The notes beneath the pieces were generated by a model. That model was not told where the DNA came from, searched no databases, and saw only the letters and a list, made by a program, of their open reading frames with translations. Source: DATBGZ01 sp036557785 (GTDB lineage Bacteria > Actinomycetota > Actinomycetes > Mycobacteriales > Micromonosporaceae). From it: a stretch of 64,000 nucleotides of DNA. This document shows positions 32,229 through 41,558 of this stretch, in pieces (within the stretch, counting starts at the first letter, position 1; each line of letters starts with the position of its first letter). Position numbers and translations under genes: made by a program. The DNA is taken from the NCBI GenBank assembly GCA_036557785.1, contig DATBGZ010000094.1, forward strand, positions 1-64,000, in the 5' to 3' direction.

Positions 32229-32443
32229 GAGGATGTCCTCGCGGCCGACCCGGTCGGCCGCCGCGCTCGCTGCTAACACGCCTCCCGCCTCCCCACCCAG
32301 GTGCCGGCCGGGGAATGGGGGCACGAGCAGCGAAGCATCGCTTCAGAGGCGGGTTCCGGAAGTCGCACCTGAGTCCCGCGGCCGGCCGGGCCAGGATAAC
32401 CGCGTCGCACCCCAGGGCGCGACACAGTAACCCGCGCCCGGCG

Positions 32444-33595
32444 TCAGCCCGTGCAGCCGGTCAGCTCCGAGGAGACCGTGAACCCCATCGTCTCGACGTC
32501 GGCGCGGACCGGCCCGACGCCGCGGGCGTACCAAGAGGTGACCTGGGGCAGGAAGCTGTTCAGCATGCCCTGCATCACGTCGACCTGATCCTGCACCTGC
32601 GACGAGGCGCCGGTGAGGGAGATATCGGTGAACGTGACCACCACCCCGACCACGTCACTGTACGAGCCGGCCTTGGTGGTCACCGTGGTGGACTGCGCAG
32701 CCGCGGCGTGCAGCGTGAACGTGATGGAGAGCGCATCCGCGTCGGAACCGAACGCGTCCGCGATGCCGGGCATCCCGGACACTGAGAGGGTCATGGTCGA
32801 GTCCTTCGACTTGCCCGCGCGCAGATCCTCGACCGACGGGTAGACCAGGAAGCCCTCGGCCTCGATGTCCAGACCTTCCATCGACAACGACTGGGTCGGC
32901 ACCCGCACCGTCCCGTCACTGGCCAACAGGTACACCAGATCCGTCTCGGTGGTGGCGGGGATCGGCACCGGCGCGGCATCCACCCCCGTGTCGCCCGGCG
33001 GACCCGCTGGCCCCCCATTGACGATTCCCGCGGGGAAATCAGTCGGAAAATCCGTCGGGAACGGGAAGTCCGTCGGGAACGGGAAGTCGGTCGGGAGCGG
33101 GAAGCCCGTCGGGAAATCGGTCGGGAAGTTGAGTTGGGTCTCGCTCGTGGTGACCGCGTGGAGCGTGATCCGCACGCCGTCCGCCCCCGGCTCTACCGTC
33201 GACACCCGCTGTCTCACCGTGCTCATCGACGAGCCGAAGCCCAGATCGGTGCCGCCTTCGAAGGTGCACGCATACCCGACGCGCGCCGGCACGAAGTACG
33301 ACGACCAGGTCGTCCCGCCGCCGGTGCCGTTGCCGATACGCGACAGCAGCACGAAGCCACCGGCACCGAGCGCGACCAACAGCACCGCACCACCGACCAG
33401 CGCCGCGACGAGAGCACCGGACCCACGTCTGCGCTGCGGTGCCTGCGGTACCTGCATCGGCATCGGGAACGTCAGGCCTTGCGGTGATACCGCTGTCGCA
33501 GGCATCGGGTTCGCAGCCGGCCGAGGATGCCCACAGTTCGGGCAGAAGCGACCCTCTGGCCCGAGCGCCATCCCACATCGCTGACAGAATTCCAT
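32444..33595 (-). CDS. Zinc-ribbon membrane protein with PTDF repeats
   Basis: 383 residues. N-terminal zinc ribbon CQRCGMALGPEGRFCPNCG, a proline linker, one transmembrane helix (about residues 62-85, VAALVGGAVLLVALGAGGFVLL), then an extracellular domain containing about seven FPTDFP-type units (around residues 160-190) and a beta-rich remainder with Thr/Ser-rich strands. Cytoplasmic zinc ribbon joined to a secreted domain recurs in actinobacterial proteins of unknown role. ATG 33595, no strong SD. The repeat is encoded by near-identical 15-18 bp units that may vary in number between strains. Confidence 0.75.
   Translation of the reverse strand: MEFCQRCGMALGPEGRFCPNCGHPRPAANPMPATAVSPQGLTFPMPMQVPQAPQRRRGSGALVAALVGGAVLLVALGAGGFVLLSRIGNGTGGGTTWSSYFVPARVGYACTFEGGTDLGFGSSMSTVRQRVSTVEPGADGVRITLHAVTTSETQLNFPTDFPTGFPLPTDFPFPTDFPFPTDFPTDFPAGIVNGGPAGPPGDTGVDAAPVPIPATTETDLVYLLASDGTVRVPTQSLSMEGLDIEAEGFLVYPSVEDLRAGKSKDSTMTLSVSGMPGIADAFGSDADALSITFTLHAAAAQSTTVTTKAGSYSDVVGVVVTFTDISLTGASSQVQDQVDVMQGMLNSFLPQVTSWYARGVGPVRADVETMGFTVSSELTGCTG
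33031..33129. repeat. Tandem repeat coding FPTDFP units
   Basis: Short near-identical units around gtcgggaacgggaa recur in tandem through about 100 bases inside the zinc-ribbon gene and encode its Phe-Pro-Thr-Asp repeats. Unit lengths are multiples of three, so copy-number change would keep the frame. Confidence 0.85.
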
Positions 33596-33703
33596 CGTCT
33601 TTGCCCCGTTCGCTGGCCCGGACAGGTCCTCGACGCACTGTAGCAACCATTGCCATGCATCAGTTGGCCCGCGACGCCGGCGAGCCGGCCGACCACCACG
33701 GCG

Positions 33704-34171
33704 TCAGATCGACCGTCGGTGGCCGAGATGGATACCGATGTGCCCGACCCCGAGCAGAGCAACGGCGCCGATCAACGGGAGCAGGCGCCCGTAGGCGCCG
33801 AGCAGCAGGAACGCCGCGACCGGCAGCGTCGAGAGCGGGACCGGCACCCCGAGCAGGCTTCGGTAGAAGTCGCCGACCGTCCGCGCGCTGAGGAAGTACC
33901 GCAACCAGCACACTTCGTACACGATCATGAGCGCGACCGCGGCGACGAGCCACCAGGACCACGGCGACCAGACGCGCAGATTCGTGTCGGTGAAGATGAC
34001 CGCGCTCGTCGCCGTGAGCACCTGCCCGGCGCGTTCGAGGAAACGCAGCACGTGGCTCTCGTCACCCGGGTCGTACCCGGCCGGCTTGGCGGTCACGCTC
34101 CACAGAGCATTCGGAACGAACAGGGCGACCAGGAACGCGGTACCCACGACCGAGAACCCGAGGTGTCCCAT
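33704..34171 (-). CDS. Small multi-pass membrane protein, unknown function
   Basis: 155 residues with four predicted transmembrane helices (about residues 5-22, 72-92, 108-128 and 130-150). Conserved-looking cytosolic loop KPAGYDPGDESHVLRFLERAGQVL. I recall similar short proteins in firmicutes and actinobacteria but no function. ATG 34171. It lies between the zinc-ribbon gene and the LpdA-like gene on the same strand; 54 bases separate it from the latter. Confidence 0.7.
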   Translation of the reverse strand: MGHLGFSVVGTAFLVALFVPNALWSVTAKPAGYDPGDESHVLRFLERAGQVLTATSAVIFTDTNLRVWSPWSWWLVAAVALMIVYEVCWLRYFLSARTVGDFYRSLLGVPVPLSTLPVAAFLLLGAYGRLLPLIGAVALLGVGHIGIHLGHRRSI

Positions 34172-34225
34172 AACGGCCAGTCTTCCCGGCCAGGCCGCCC
34201 GCGGCAGGGCCGAGTGGCCCGCGCG

Positions 34226-35653
34226 TCAGTCGAACTCGTGGTGCATGAGTTGGCGGGCGGCCTCCGCGACCGAGCCGGACAGCGACGGATAGATCGTGAT
34301 GGTATGGGCGAGCTGGCTCACCGAGAGGTGGTTCTCCACGGCGAGCGCGATCGGCAGGATCAGCTCGCTCGCCTTCGGGGCCACGACCACGCCGCCGATC
34401 ACCATGCCGGAGGCCGGTCGGCAGAACAACTTCACGAAGCCGTCGGTCAGCTCCGCCATCTTCGCGCGCGCGTTGCCGGAGAGCGGGAGCATCACCGTAC
34501 GCGCGGGCACCCGACCGGAGTCCACATCGGACTGTGACGCGCCGACCGTGGCGAGTTCCGGGTCGGTGAAGACGTTCGCGGAGACGGTCTGCAGCCACAA
34601 AGGGCTGACCGCCTCGCCGAGCGCGTGCCACATGGCGATGCGGCCCTGCATCGCGGCGACGCTGGCGAGGGCGAGCACACCCGTGCAGTCGCCCGCGGCG
34701 TAGATGCCCGGCACGGTGGTGCGGGAGACGCGGTCGACCGTGACGTGTCCCGATGCACCGACCTGCACGCCGTACTGGGCCAGGCCGAGGTTGGCGGTGT
34801 TCGGCACCGAGCCGACCGCCATCAGCGCATGCGAGCCCGTGACGGTCCGGCCATCCGCCAGCCGGACCTCGACCCCGCTGTCGGTAGGGCGGACGCCCTG
34901 CGCCCGGGCCTTGTTCAGCACGGTCATCCCGCGGGACCGGAACACCCGCTCGATCACGGCGGCGGCGTCGGAGTCCTCGTGCGGCATGACCCGATCCCGT
35001 GACGAGACCAGCGTCACGTCGACCCCCGCCGCGAGGTAGGCGCTGGCGAACTCGGCACCCGTGACGCCGGAGCCCACCACGATCAGCCGCGACGGCAGGT
35101 CGGGCAGGTCGTAGAGCTGGCGCCAGGTCAGGATCCGCTCGCCATCCGGTACCGCCGCGGGCAGGATGCGGGGCGTGGCTCCGGTCGCGATCAGGACCGT
35201 GGTCGCCTGGAGCTCGTACGGGTCCCCGTCCGCAGGCTCGACGATCACCGGATGCGTGTGGGCCAGGAGGTCCTCGCCGAGCCGGGCCCGGCCGCGAATG
35301 AGCTCGACGCCGACCGCCTCGAGTTTGCCAGCGATATCACCGGACTGGGCCAGGGCGAGCCGCTTCGCCCGGGCGTGGACGGCGGCCGCGTCGAGGGTGA
35401 CCCGGGGTGGCGCTGCGGTGGCCGACCGGGCCCGTGCAGACGAGACCCGTACGCCGAGCCGCTCGCCATGCCGGAACGCGGTGACCGCATCGGTCGAGGC
35501 GATGAACGTCTTCGACGGCACGCAGTCCGACAGCACGCACGCCCCGCCGGCACCGTCGGTCTCGACCAGGGTCACCTCGGCATCGAGCTGGGCCGCGACC
35601 AACGCCGCCTCATATCCGGCCGGTCCGCCTCCGATGATCACGATTCGTGCCAC
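34226..35653 (-). CDS. NAD(P)H-quinone reductase, LpdA (Rv3303c)-type flavoprotein
   Basis: Pyridine nucleotide-disulfide oxidoreductase family, 475 residues. Close in many blocks to mycobacterial LpdA (Rv3303c): RILTWRQLYDLP, VVGSGVTGAEFA, GSHALMAVGSVPNT, GIYAAGDCTGVL and RIAMWHALGE. LpdA reduces quinones with NAD(P)H and lacks lipoamide activity. Unlike it, this protein has both cysteines of a CxxxxC redox pair (Cys39 and Cys44, GGACVLSDCVPSK), yet the C-terminal His-Glu dyad of true disulfide reductases is replaced by IYPSLSGSVAEA. FAD site GGGPAGYEAA at the start. I took GTG 35653; a longer frame reaches 35704. Divergent from the GGCT-like gene. Confidence 0.88.
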   Translation of the reverse strand: MARIVIIGGGPAGYEAALVAAQLDAEVTLVETDGAGGACVLSDCVPSKTFIASTDAVTAFRHGERLGVRVSSARARSATAAPPRVTLDAAAVHARAKRLALAQSGDIAGKLEAVGVELIRGRARLGEDLLAHTHPVIVEPADGDPYELQATTVLIATGATPRILPAAVPDGERILTWRQLYDLPDLPSRLIVVGSGVTGAEFASAYLAAGVDVTLVSSRDRVMPHEDSDAAAVIERVFRSRGMTVLNKARAQGVRPTDSGVEVRLADGRTVTGSHALMAVGSVPNTANLGLAQYGVQVGASGHVTVDRVSRTTVPGIYAAGDCTGVLALASVAAMQGRIAMWHALGEAVSPLWLQTVSANVFTDPELATVGASQSDVDSGRVPARTVMLPLSGNARAKMAELTDGFVKLFCRPASGMVIGGVVVAPKASELILPIALAVENHLSVSQLAHTITIYPSLSGSVAEAARQLMHHEFD

Positions 35654-35738
35654 TGTGACCGAAGCTCCCGTCGCGCACCATTCTTGATTACGGTCCGTTG
35701 GCATTCTTCCGCACGATGCTTTGGACTATCGTCACTGC

Positions 35739-36203
35739 GTGCGTTTGTACGCCGCGTACGGTTCCAACCTGGACCCTGGACGGATGCGGGCATACTGCCC
35801 CCATTCGCCGCTAGTCGGCACGGGTTGGATCGAGGGTTGGCGCATGACGTTCGGCGGCGAAGGCCTCCTCGGTTACGAGGGCGCGGTTTGCACGATCGTG
35901 GAGTCGGATACGAAGGGTGATCGAGTCTTCGTGGCTCTGTACGATGTGGACGCCCAGGATGAGCAGATCCTCGATGAGGTCGAGGGCGCGGTCGCGGGCA
36001 CGTATCAGAAGCTGCATCTGCGAGTCGTCACCCTCGACGGGGAGATCACCTCGTGGGTCTACGTCCTCGCGGGGTACGAGGGCGGCCTGCCCACCGCATG
36101 GCTGGTCAACGAGATCGCCAACGCCGCCCAGAAGGCTGGCGCGCCGGACGACTACATCGAGGCGATCCGCGGCCGACCCACCCGTACCGACACTGTGGAG
36201 TGA
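35739..36203 (+). CDS. Gamma-glutamylcyclotransferase-like protein
   Basis: 154-residue GGCT/AIG2-fold protein. Substrate-binding loop YAAYGSNLDPGRM at residues 4-16 and the acidic catalytic position in DEVEGAVAGTYQK (Glu near 82-84) are seen. Such enzymes release 5-oxoproline from gamma-glutamyl compounds; actinobacteria use mycothiol rather than glutathione, so the natural substrate is uncertain. GTG 35739 start without strong SD. Divergent from the LpdA-like gene with 85 bases between. Confidence 0.82.
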   Translation: MRLYAAYGSNLDPGRMRAYCPHSPLVGTGWIEGWRMTFGGEGLLGYEGAVCTIVESDTKGDRVFVALYDVDAQDEQILDEVEGAVAGTYQKLHLRVVTLDGEITSWVYVLAGYEGGLPTAWLVNEIANAAQKAGAPDDYIEAIRGRPTRTDTVE

Positions 36204-36229
36204 ACGCCGGGCCCGTACGGTCGTGGCCG

Positions 36230-36994
36230 TCACCCGGCGGTTGAGCAATTGGCGACGGCGGCCGCGACGGTGGTCAGGCGATCGACCAGCTCCACCCGTT
36301 CGCCCGCGTCGAGCACGGCATAGGCGCAGCCGGTGATCCGGTCGGCGAGCGCGGTGGCGAGGGTGTAACGCCGCAGGACGGAAATGCGCGGCGGGAACGG
36401 CGGGCTCCAGCCGCAGGTGATCGCCTCCTGTTCTCCCTCGGGGCCGGCGATGAGAACCTCGACGGGGCGCAGCCCCAGGGCGCGGCAGGCCAGGAGCATG
36501 GCGCCCGCCCGGTGCTCCGCGAGCGCGTGGACGAGCAGGGCGACCTGGGCGGAGTCAGCAGTCGGCGCTGCATCGATGGTTGCCGATACCATCGCGCGGG
36601 TCGCGGCGAAGACGGGCATCGCGACCGCGTCGGCCCCGCCGACCACCCGGGTGAGCAGGTCGGCCAGGCGGTTGTCGGAGACCTCGGCGAGTGTGGTGGT
36701 ACCCCATCGCGCGCACTCCGCGAGCCGGGCCGCGGCGACCGTGGACGGACCCACGGGCCGGGCCGCGTCCCAGCCGGTGCGCAGGGCGTCGGGCGCGACC
36801 GTGCCGAGCGCCGCGGCGAGGGTCTCCGGGTGCACGTCGTCGCCGAGCACGCCGGCCCGCCCGGCCAGGTAGAACGACCACCCGTTCAGTGCCAACGCCC
36901 GGGCCCGTCGCAGGACGCCGGGGTCAGTGGTCCAGGCGCTCTCCACCTCACCAACGGGTCGCACTGCCGCGGCCGCGGCAAGCTCGGGCGTCAC
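36230..36994 (-). CDS. SCO6745-like helical protein, unknown function
   Basis: Mostly alpha-helical, alanine-rich; 254 residues from GTG 36994. The opening (VTPELAAAAAVRPVGEVESAW) and WSFYLAGRAGVLGDDVHPETL match the pattern of a family named after SCO6745 in Streptomyces, whose function is unknown. GTG 36994 has GGGGAGA about 11 bases upstream; ATG 37024 is the alternative and has none. No catalytic motif, signal or membrane segment. Convergent with the GGCT-like gene, divergent from the DUF4349 gene. Confidence 0.65.
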   Translation of the reverse strand: MTPELAAAAAVRPVGEVESAWTTDPGVLRRARALALNGWSFYLAGRAGVLGDDVHPETLAAALGTVAPDALRTGWDAARPVGPSTVAAARLAECARWGTTTLAEVSDNRLADLLTRVVGGADAVAMPVFAATRAMVSATIDAAPTADSAQVALLVHALAEHRAGAMLLACRALGLRPVEVLIAGPEGEQEAITCGWSPPFPPRISVLRRYTLATALADRITGCAYAVLDAGERVELVDRLTTVAAAVANCSTAG

Positions 36995-37178
36995 ACTTGG
37001 GGATTCTCCCCTCGGCTCCGCCATCGCACTACTCGATCACTCCTGAATCGACAGTTGCGACCGCTGGCCCCGACCCGGTGCAGCCGAATCGTGACCGTAC
37101 GGAGTCCGAAGCACCGGAACCGGGGGAGTACAACCGTCATCCAAGTCCCGCCATCCCTCGTGCCGGTCTGGAGGAGAC

Positions 37179-38090
37179 ATGACCACCCGCCCCCGCAAGG
37201 CCCTCGCCGCGATCGTCGTCGCGCTGGTCGGTCTGTTGGCCGTCGCCGGATGCAGCGCTGACTCGGCCAACCGAACCAGCAACAACGCCCCCGCAGCGGC
37301 GCCGGAAGACGGCGTGGCCGGTGGGCAGGGCGCTGGTGACAAGGCCGCACCCCTGCCGAGCGCGGGAGGCGTCGGGACGCAGGCCCCGGTGGACGAACGG
37401 TCGCTCATCTACACCGGCACCATGACGGTCCGGGTGGCCTCGGTGGTGGCCGCCGCGGACCAGTCGATCGCGATCACCATGGGCCTGCGCGGCATCGTGG
37501 CCGGGGACAACCGGACGATCGACGTGACCGGGTCACAGGCGACGCTCGTGCTGCGGGTCCCCGCCGACCAGTTCACGTCCACTCTGGACGCTTTCGGGCG
37601 GCTCGGTGGAGAACTGAACCGGCAGGTCAATGCCGAGGACGTCACCGACCAGTTGGTCGACCTCGATGCCCGCATCGCGACCCAGCAGGCCAGCGTGAAC
37701 CGGATCCGGCAACTGCTGGCGAAGGCACAGACGATCGCCGATATCGTCTCGCTGGAGGACGAACTCACCACCCGGCAGGCCGACCTCGACTCGCTCACGC
37801 AGCGCCGGGCGAAGATGGGTGGGCTGGTCTCGCTGGCCACCATCACGCTAATACTCGTCGATTCCACCGGCTCAGTGGCGACCAAGCCACAGGAGACAGG
37901 CTTCATGGCCGGCCTGCGCTCGGGGTGGCACGGCTTCCTCGTGTCGGTCAAGGGCGTGCTCACGGTCGCCGGTTGGCTGCTGCCATGGCTCATCGCGATC
38001 GGCGCGCCGGTCCTGATCGTGCTCTGGATCCTGCGGGCGCGCCGGCGGCGGACCCGCGGCGAGGCGACACCGCCGGTCGACGCCCCGTAG
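37179..38090 (+). CDS. DUF4349 lipoprotein
   Basis: 303 residues; strong SD (GGAGGAG) before ATG 37179. Lipoprotein signal with lipobox VAGC at residue 27, a low-complexity linker, the DUF4349 core (DERSLIYTGTMTVRVA onward), a coiled-coil segment (SVNRIRQLLAKAQT through LDSLTQRRAKM), and a C-terminal transmembrane helix (about 263-285) followed by basic residues. Anchored on both ends, it would span the outer face of the membrane. Function unknown for the family. Downstream three imperfect copies of a 14-15 bp unit lie at 38098-38141. Confidence 0.88.
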   Translation: MTTRPRKALAAIVVALVGLLAVAGCSADSANRTSNNAPAAAPEDGVAGGQGAGDKAAPLPSAGGVGTQAPVDERSLIYTGTMTVRVASVVAAADQSIAITMGLRGIVAGDNRTIDVTGSQATLVLRVPADQFTSTLDAFGRLGGELNRQVNAEDVTDQLVDLDARIATQQASVNRIRQLLAKAQTIADIVSLEDELTTRQADLDSLTQRRAKMGGLVSLATITLILVDSTGSVATKPQETGFMAGLRSGWHGFLVSVKGVLTVAGWLLPWLIAIGAPVLIVLWILRARRRRTRGEATPPVDAP

Positions 38091-38097
38091 CGACCCC

Positions 38098-38141
38098 GGA
38101 TGCAGCGACCCAGGATGCAGCGACCCGGTGCAGCGACTCAG
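38098..38141. repeat. Three imperfect copies of a 14-15 bp unit
   Basis: Units of the form ggatgcagcgaccc are repeated three times directly after the DUF4349 gene and run into the end of the convergent amidohydrolase gene. No function seen. Confidence 0.7.
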
Positions 38142-39487
38142 GCGGAGTGGCGGTCGGACTCGAGCGCGGCGAGCGCCGCGTGGGCGAAGACCCTGACCCC
38201 GAACCCGATGGCTGATTCATCCACGTCGAAGCCAGGGTGATGGATGTCCGGCCGCTCGGGTGATCCGGGGCGGCCGACGCCCAGCCGGTACATGGTTGCT
38301 GGCACCCGGGCGGCGTAGAACGCGAAGTCCTCGCCGCCCATGCTGACCTCCGCCTCGCCGACGTTGGCCTGTCCGAGCGCGGCCGCCGCGGCCTGCACGG
38401 CGATGGCCGTCGCGCCCGGGTCGTTGATGACGGGCGGCACTCCCGGGCGGTAGTCCACCTCGACGTCGACGCCCGAGCCCGCCGCGACGTGGTGCACCAG
38501 CTGCGGCACGATCACCGGAAGGTCCCGCCACACCTCGGGGCGCAGCACGCGGACCGTGGCCCGGGCATGGCCCTCCATCGGGATGGTGTTGTGGGCGTGG
38601 CCGGCATGCACCGCGCCGAACACCATGGTCAGCGAGGCGCGCGGGTCCACGCGCCGGGCAAGCAACTGCGGCACCTCGGCGACGATGCGCGACAGTGCCA
38701 GCACCAGATCCGCGGTGAGGTGCGGCCGCGCGGTGTGGCCGCCGGGTCCGGTCAGGCGAACCTCGAGCGAGTCGGTCGCCGCGGTGATCGGGCCGGTGCG
38801 CGTCTGGATCTGCCCCGCGTCGAGCTGCGGCAGGCAGTGCAGCGCATAGATCGTCTGCACCTCGTCCAATTCGCCGGCGTCGATCACGTCCAGCGACCCG
38901 AACGGTGGCTGTTCCTCGCTCGGCTGGAAGATCAGGCGCACCCTGCCCGGCAGGCCGACCAGGGCGTCGAGCCGGGCGAGAGCGAGGCCGGCGCCCAGCA
39001 GGACCGTGGAGTGGACATCGTGGCCGCAGGCGTGGCACACGCCGTCCACGGTGGACCGGTACGGTACGGCCTTCGTGTCCTGGACCGGCAGGGCATCCAG
39101 GTCGGCGCGCAGCGCGACCACCCGGTCCCCGCTGCCGACGTCGCAGACGAAGCCGTTGCCCTTGATCAGAGGCCGGGGAGCCAGACCGGCGTCGCGCAAC
39201 TTGCCGGCGAGCAGCTCCGCGGTCTCGAACTCGGACCCCGACAGCTCGGGATGCGCGTGGATGTGACGGCGGACCGCGATCAGCGGGGTCTCGTTGTCGT
39301 CGAGCCAGCGGGACAGCCACGATCGCAGCCGAGCGCCCCGCAACGCCGGCACGGGCTCGGCGCCGCGGCGCTCGCGCGCACCACGTCCGGGTCGGGGGTG
39401 CGCGCTATCCGGGGCTGGCTCCTGCCGGGTGCCCGTCGCGGGCGCCCCGGCCAACGCGGTGGTCACGGCTTGATCACGTGTCTCCAT
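38138..39487 (-). CDS. M20-family amidohydrolase
   Basis: Zinc-dependent aminoacylase / N-acyl amino acid amidohydrolase-type enzyme, 449 residues. Seen: HIHAHPELSGSE, HACGHDVHSTVLLG (metal site), FQPSEE (catalytic Glu-Glu), a dimerisation lid domain starting GPGGHTARPH, and MGGEDFAFY near the C-terminus. The catalytic core starts near residue 60; the first 55 residues are low-complexity, so ATG 39487 may be too early. Substrate unknown (N-acyl amino acids, or indole-acetyl conjugates in relatives). Convergent with the DUF4349 gene. Confidence 0.88.
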   Translation of the reverse strand: METRDQAVTTALAGAPATGTRQEPAPDSAHPRPGRGARERRGAEPVPALRGARLRSWLSRWLDDNETPLIAVRRHIHAHPELSGSEFETAELLAGKLRDAGLAPRPLIKGNGFVCDVGSGDRVVALRADLDALPVQDTKAVPYRSTVDGVCHACGHDVHSTVLLGAGLALARLDALVGLPGRVRLIFQPSEEQPPFGSLDVIDAGELDEVQTIYALHCLPQLDAGQIQTRTGPITAATDSLEVRLTGPGGHTARPHLTADLVLALSRIVAEVPQLLARRVDPRASLTMVFGAVHAGHAHNTIPMEGHARATVRVLRPEVWRDLPVIVPQLVHHVAAGSGVDVEVDYRPGVPPVINDPGATAIAVQAAAAALGQANVGEAEVSMGGEDFAFYAARVPATMYRLGVGRPGSPERPDIHHPGFDVDESAIGFGVRVFAHAALAALESDRHSA

Positions 39488-39845
39488 AGGTTTACCGATG
39501 TCACGGCCGGCGATAGCCTACCGGTACTCCCGTCACGGAACGCAACATCGTTCGGATTCCTCACTCACCGTTTCACAATGCCCGTCACGCACGGATTATG
39601 GGCTTGTCATGGGTGTTCGGCGAGTAAAGCCCATCCCGCTCGGCACTCCTCGTGGGGCCAGCCGAACACGGACAGTAATAGCGCGGTCGCAGTGGCGTCC
39701 ACAATGACCGGATACGCAGGTAGCCGAGGCTGATCGATACCGATCGTCTCGTTCTGCGCCACCAGTATCGCATCCTCATAGCCCACGATTCGTCGGATTC
39801 AACGAACCCGCGGCGTATTCGGCGCGGCACACGGTCGGATCGGCG
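39488..39845. other. Intergenic region without supported gene
   Basis: About 360 bases, lower in GC than neighbours and without a credible ORF on either strand. ATGGGCTT near 39598 and AAGCCCAT near 39628 could form an 8-bp stem. Separates two minus-strand genes, so it may hold the amidohydrolase promoter and the end of a mutase-independent unit. Nothing else seen. Confidence 0.5.
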
Positions 39846-41411
<1,566 letters not shown>

Positions 41412-41558
41412 ACCGGGGACAGTAGCGCCATGCGGTGCGTCCACACCGTACGGGCCGCACACGCACGACTTTCCCCACGGGGCATCGTCGCGCAAGATAG
41501 GTCTGCTACCCCGCCGCGCGGCGACCCCGCGCCACGACAGAGAGTGACGCGACAGCCA

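Noticed and set aside
33031..33129. CRISPR-like repeat array
   Set aside because: Units are short, contiguous without spacers, in frame, and encode a peptide repeat.
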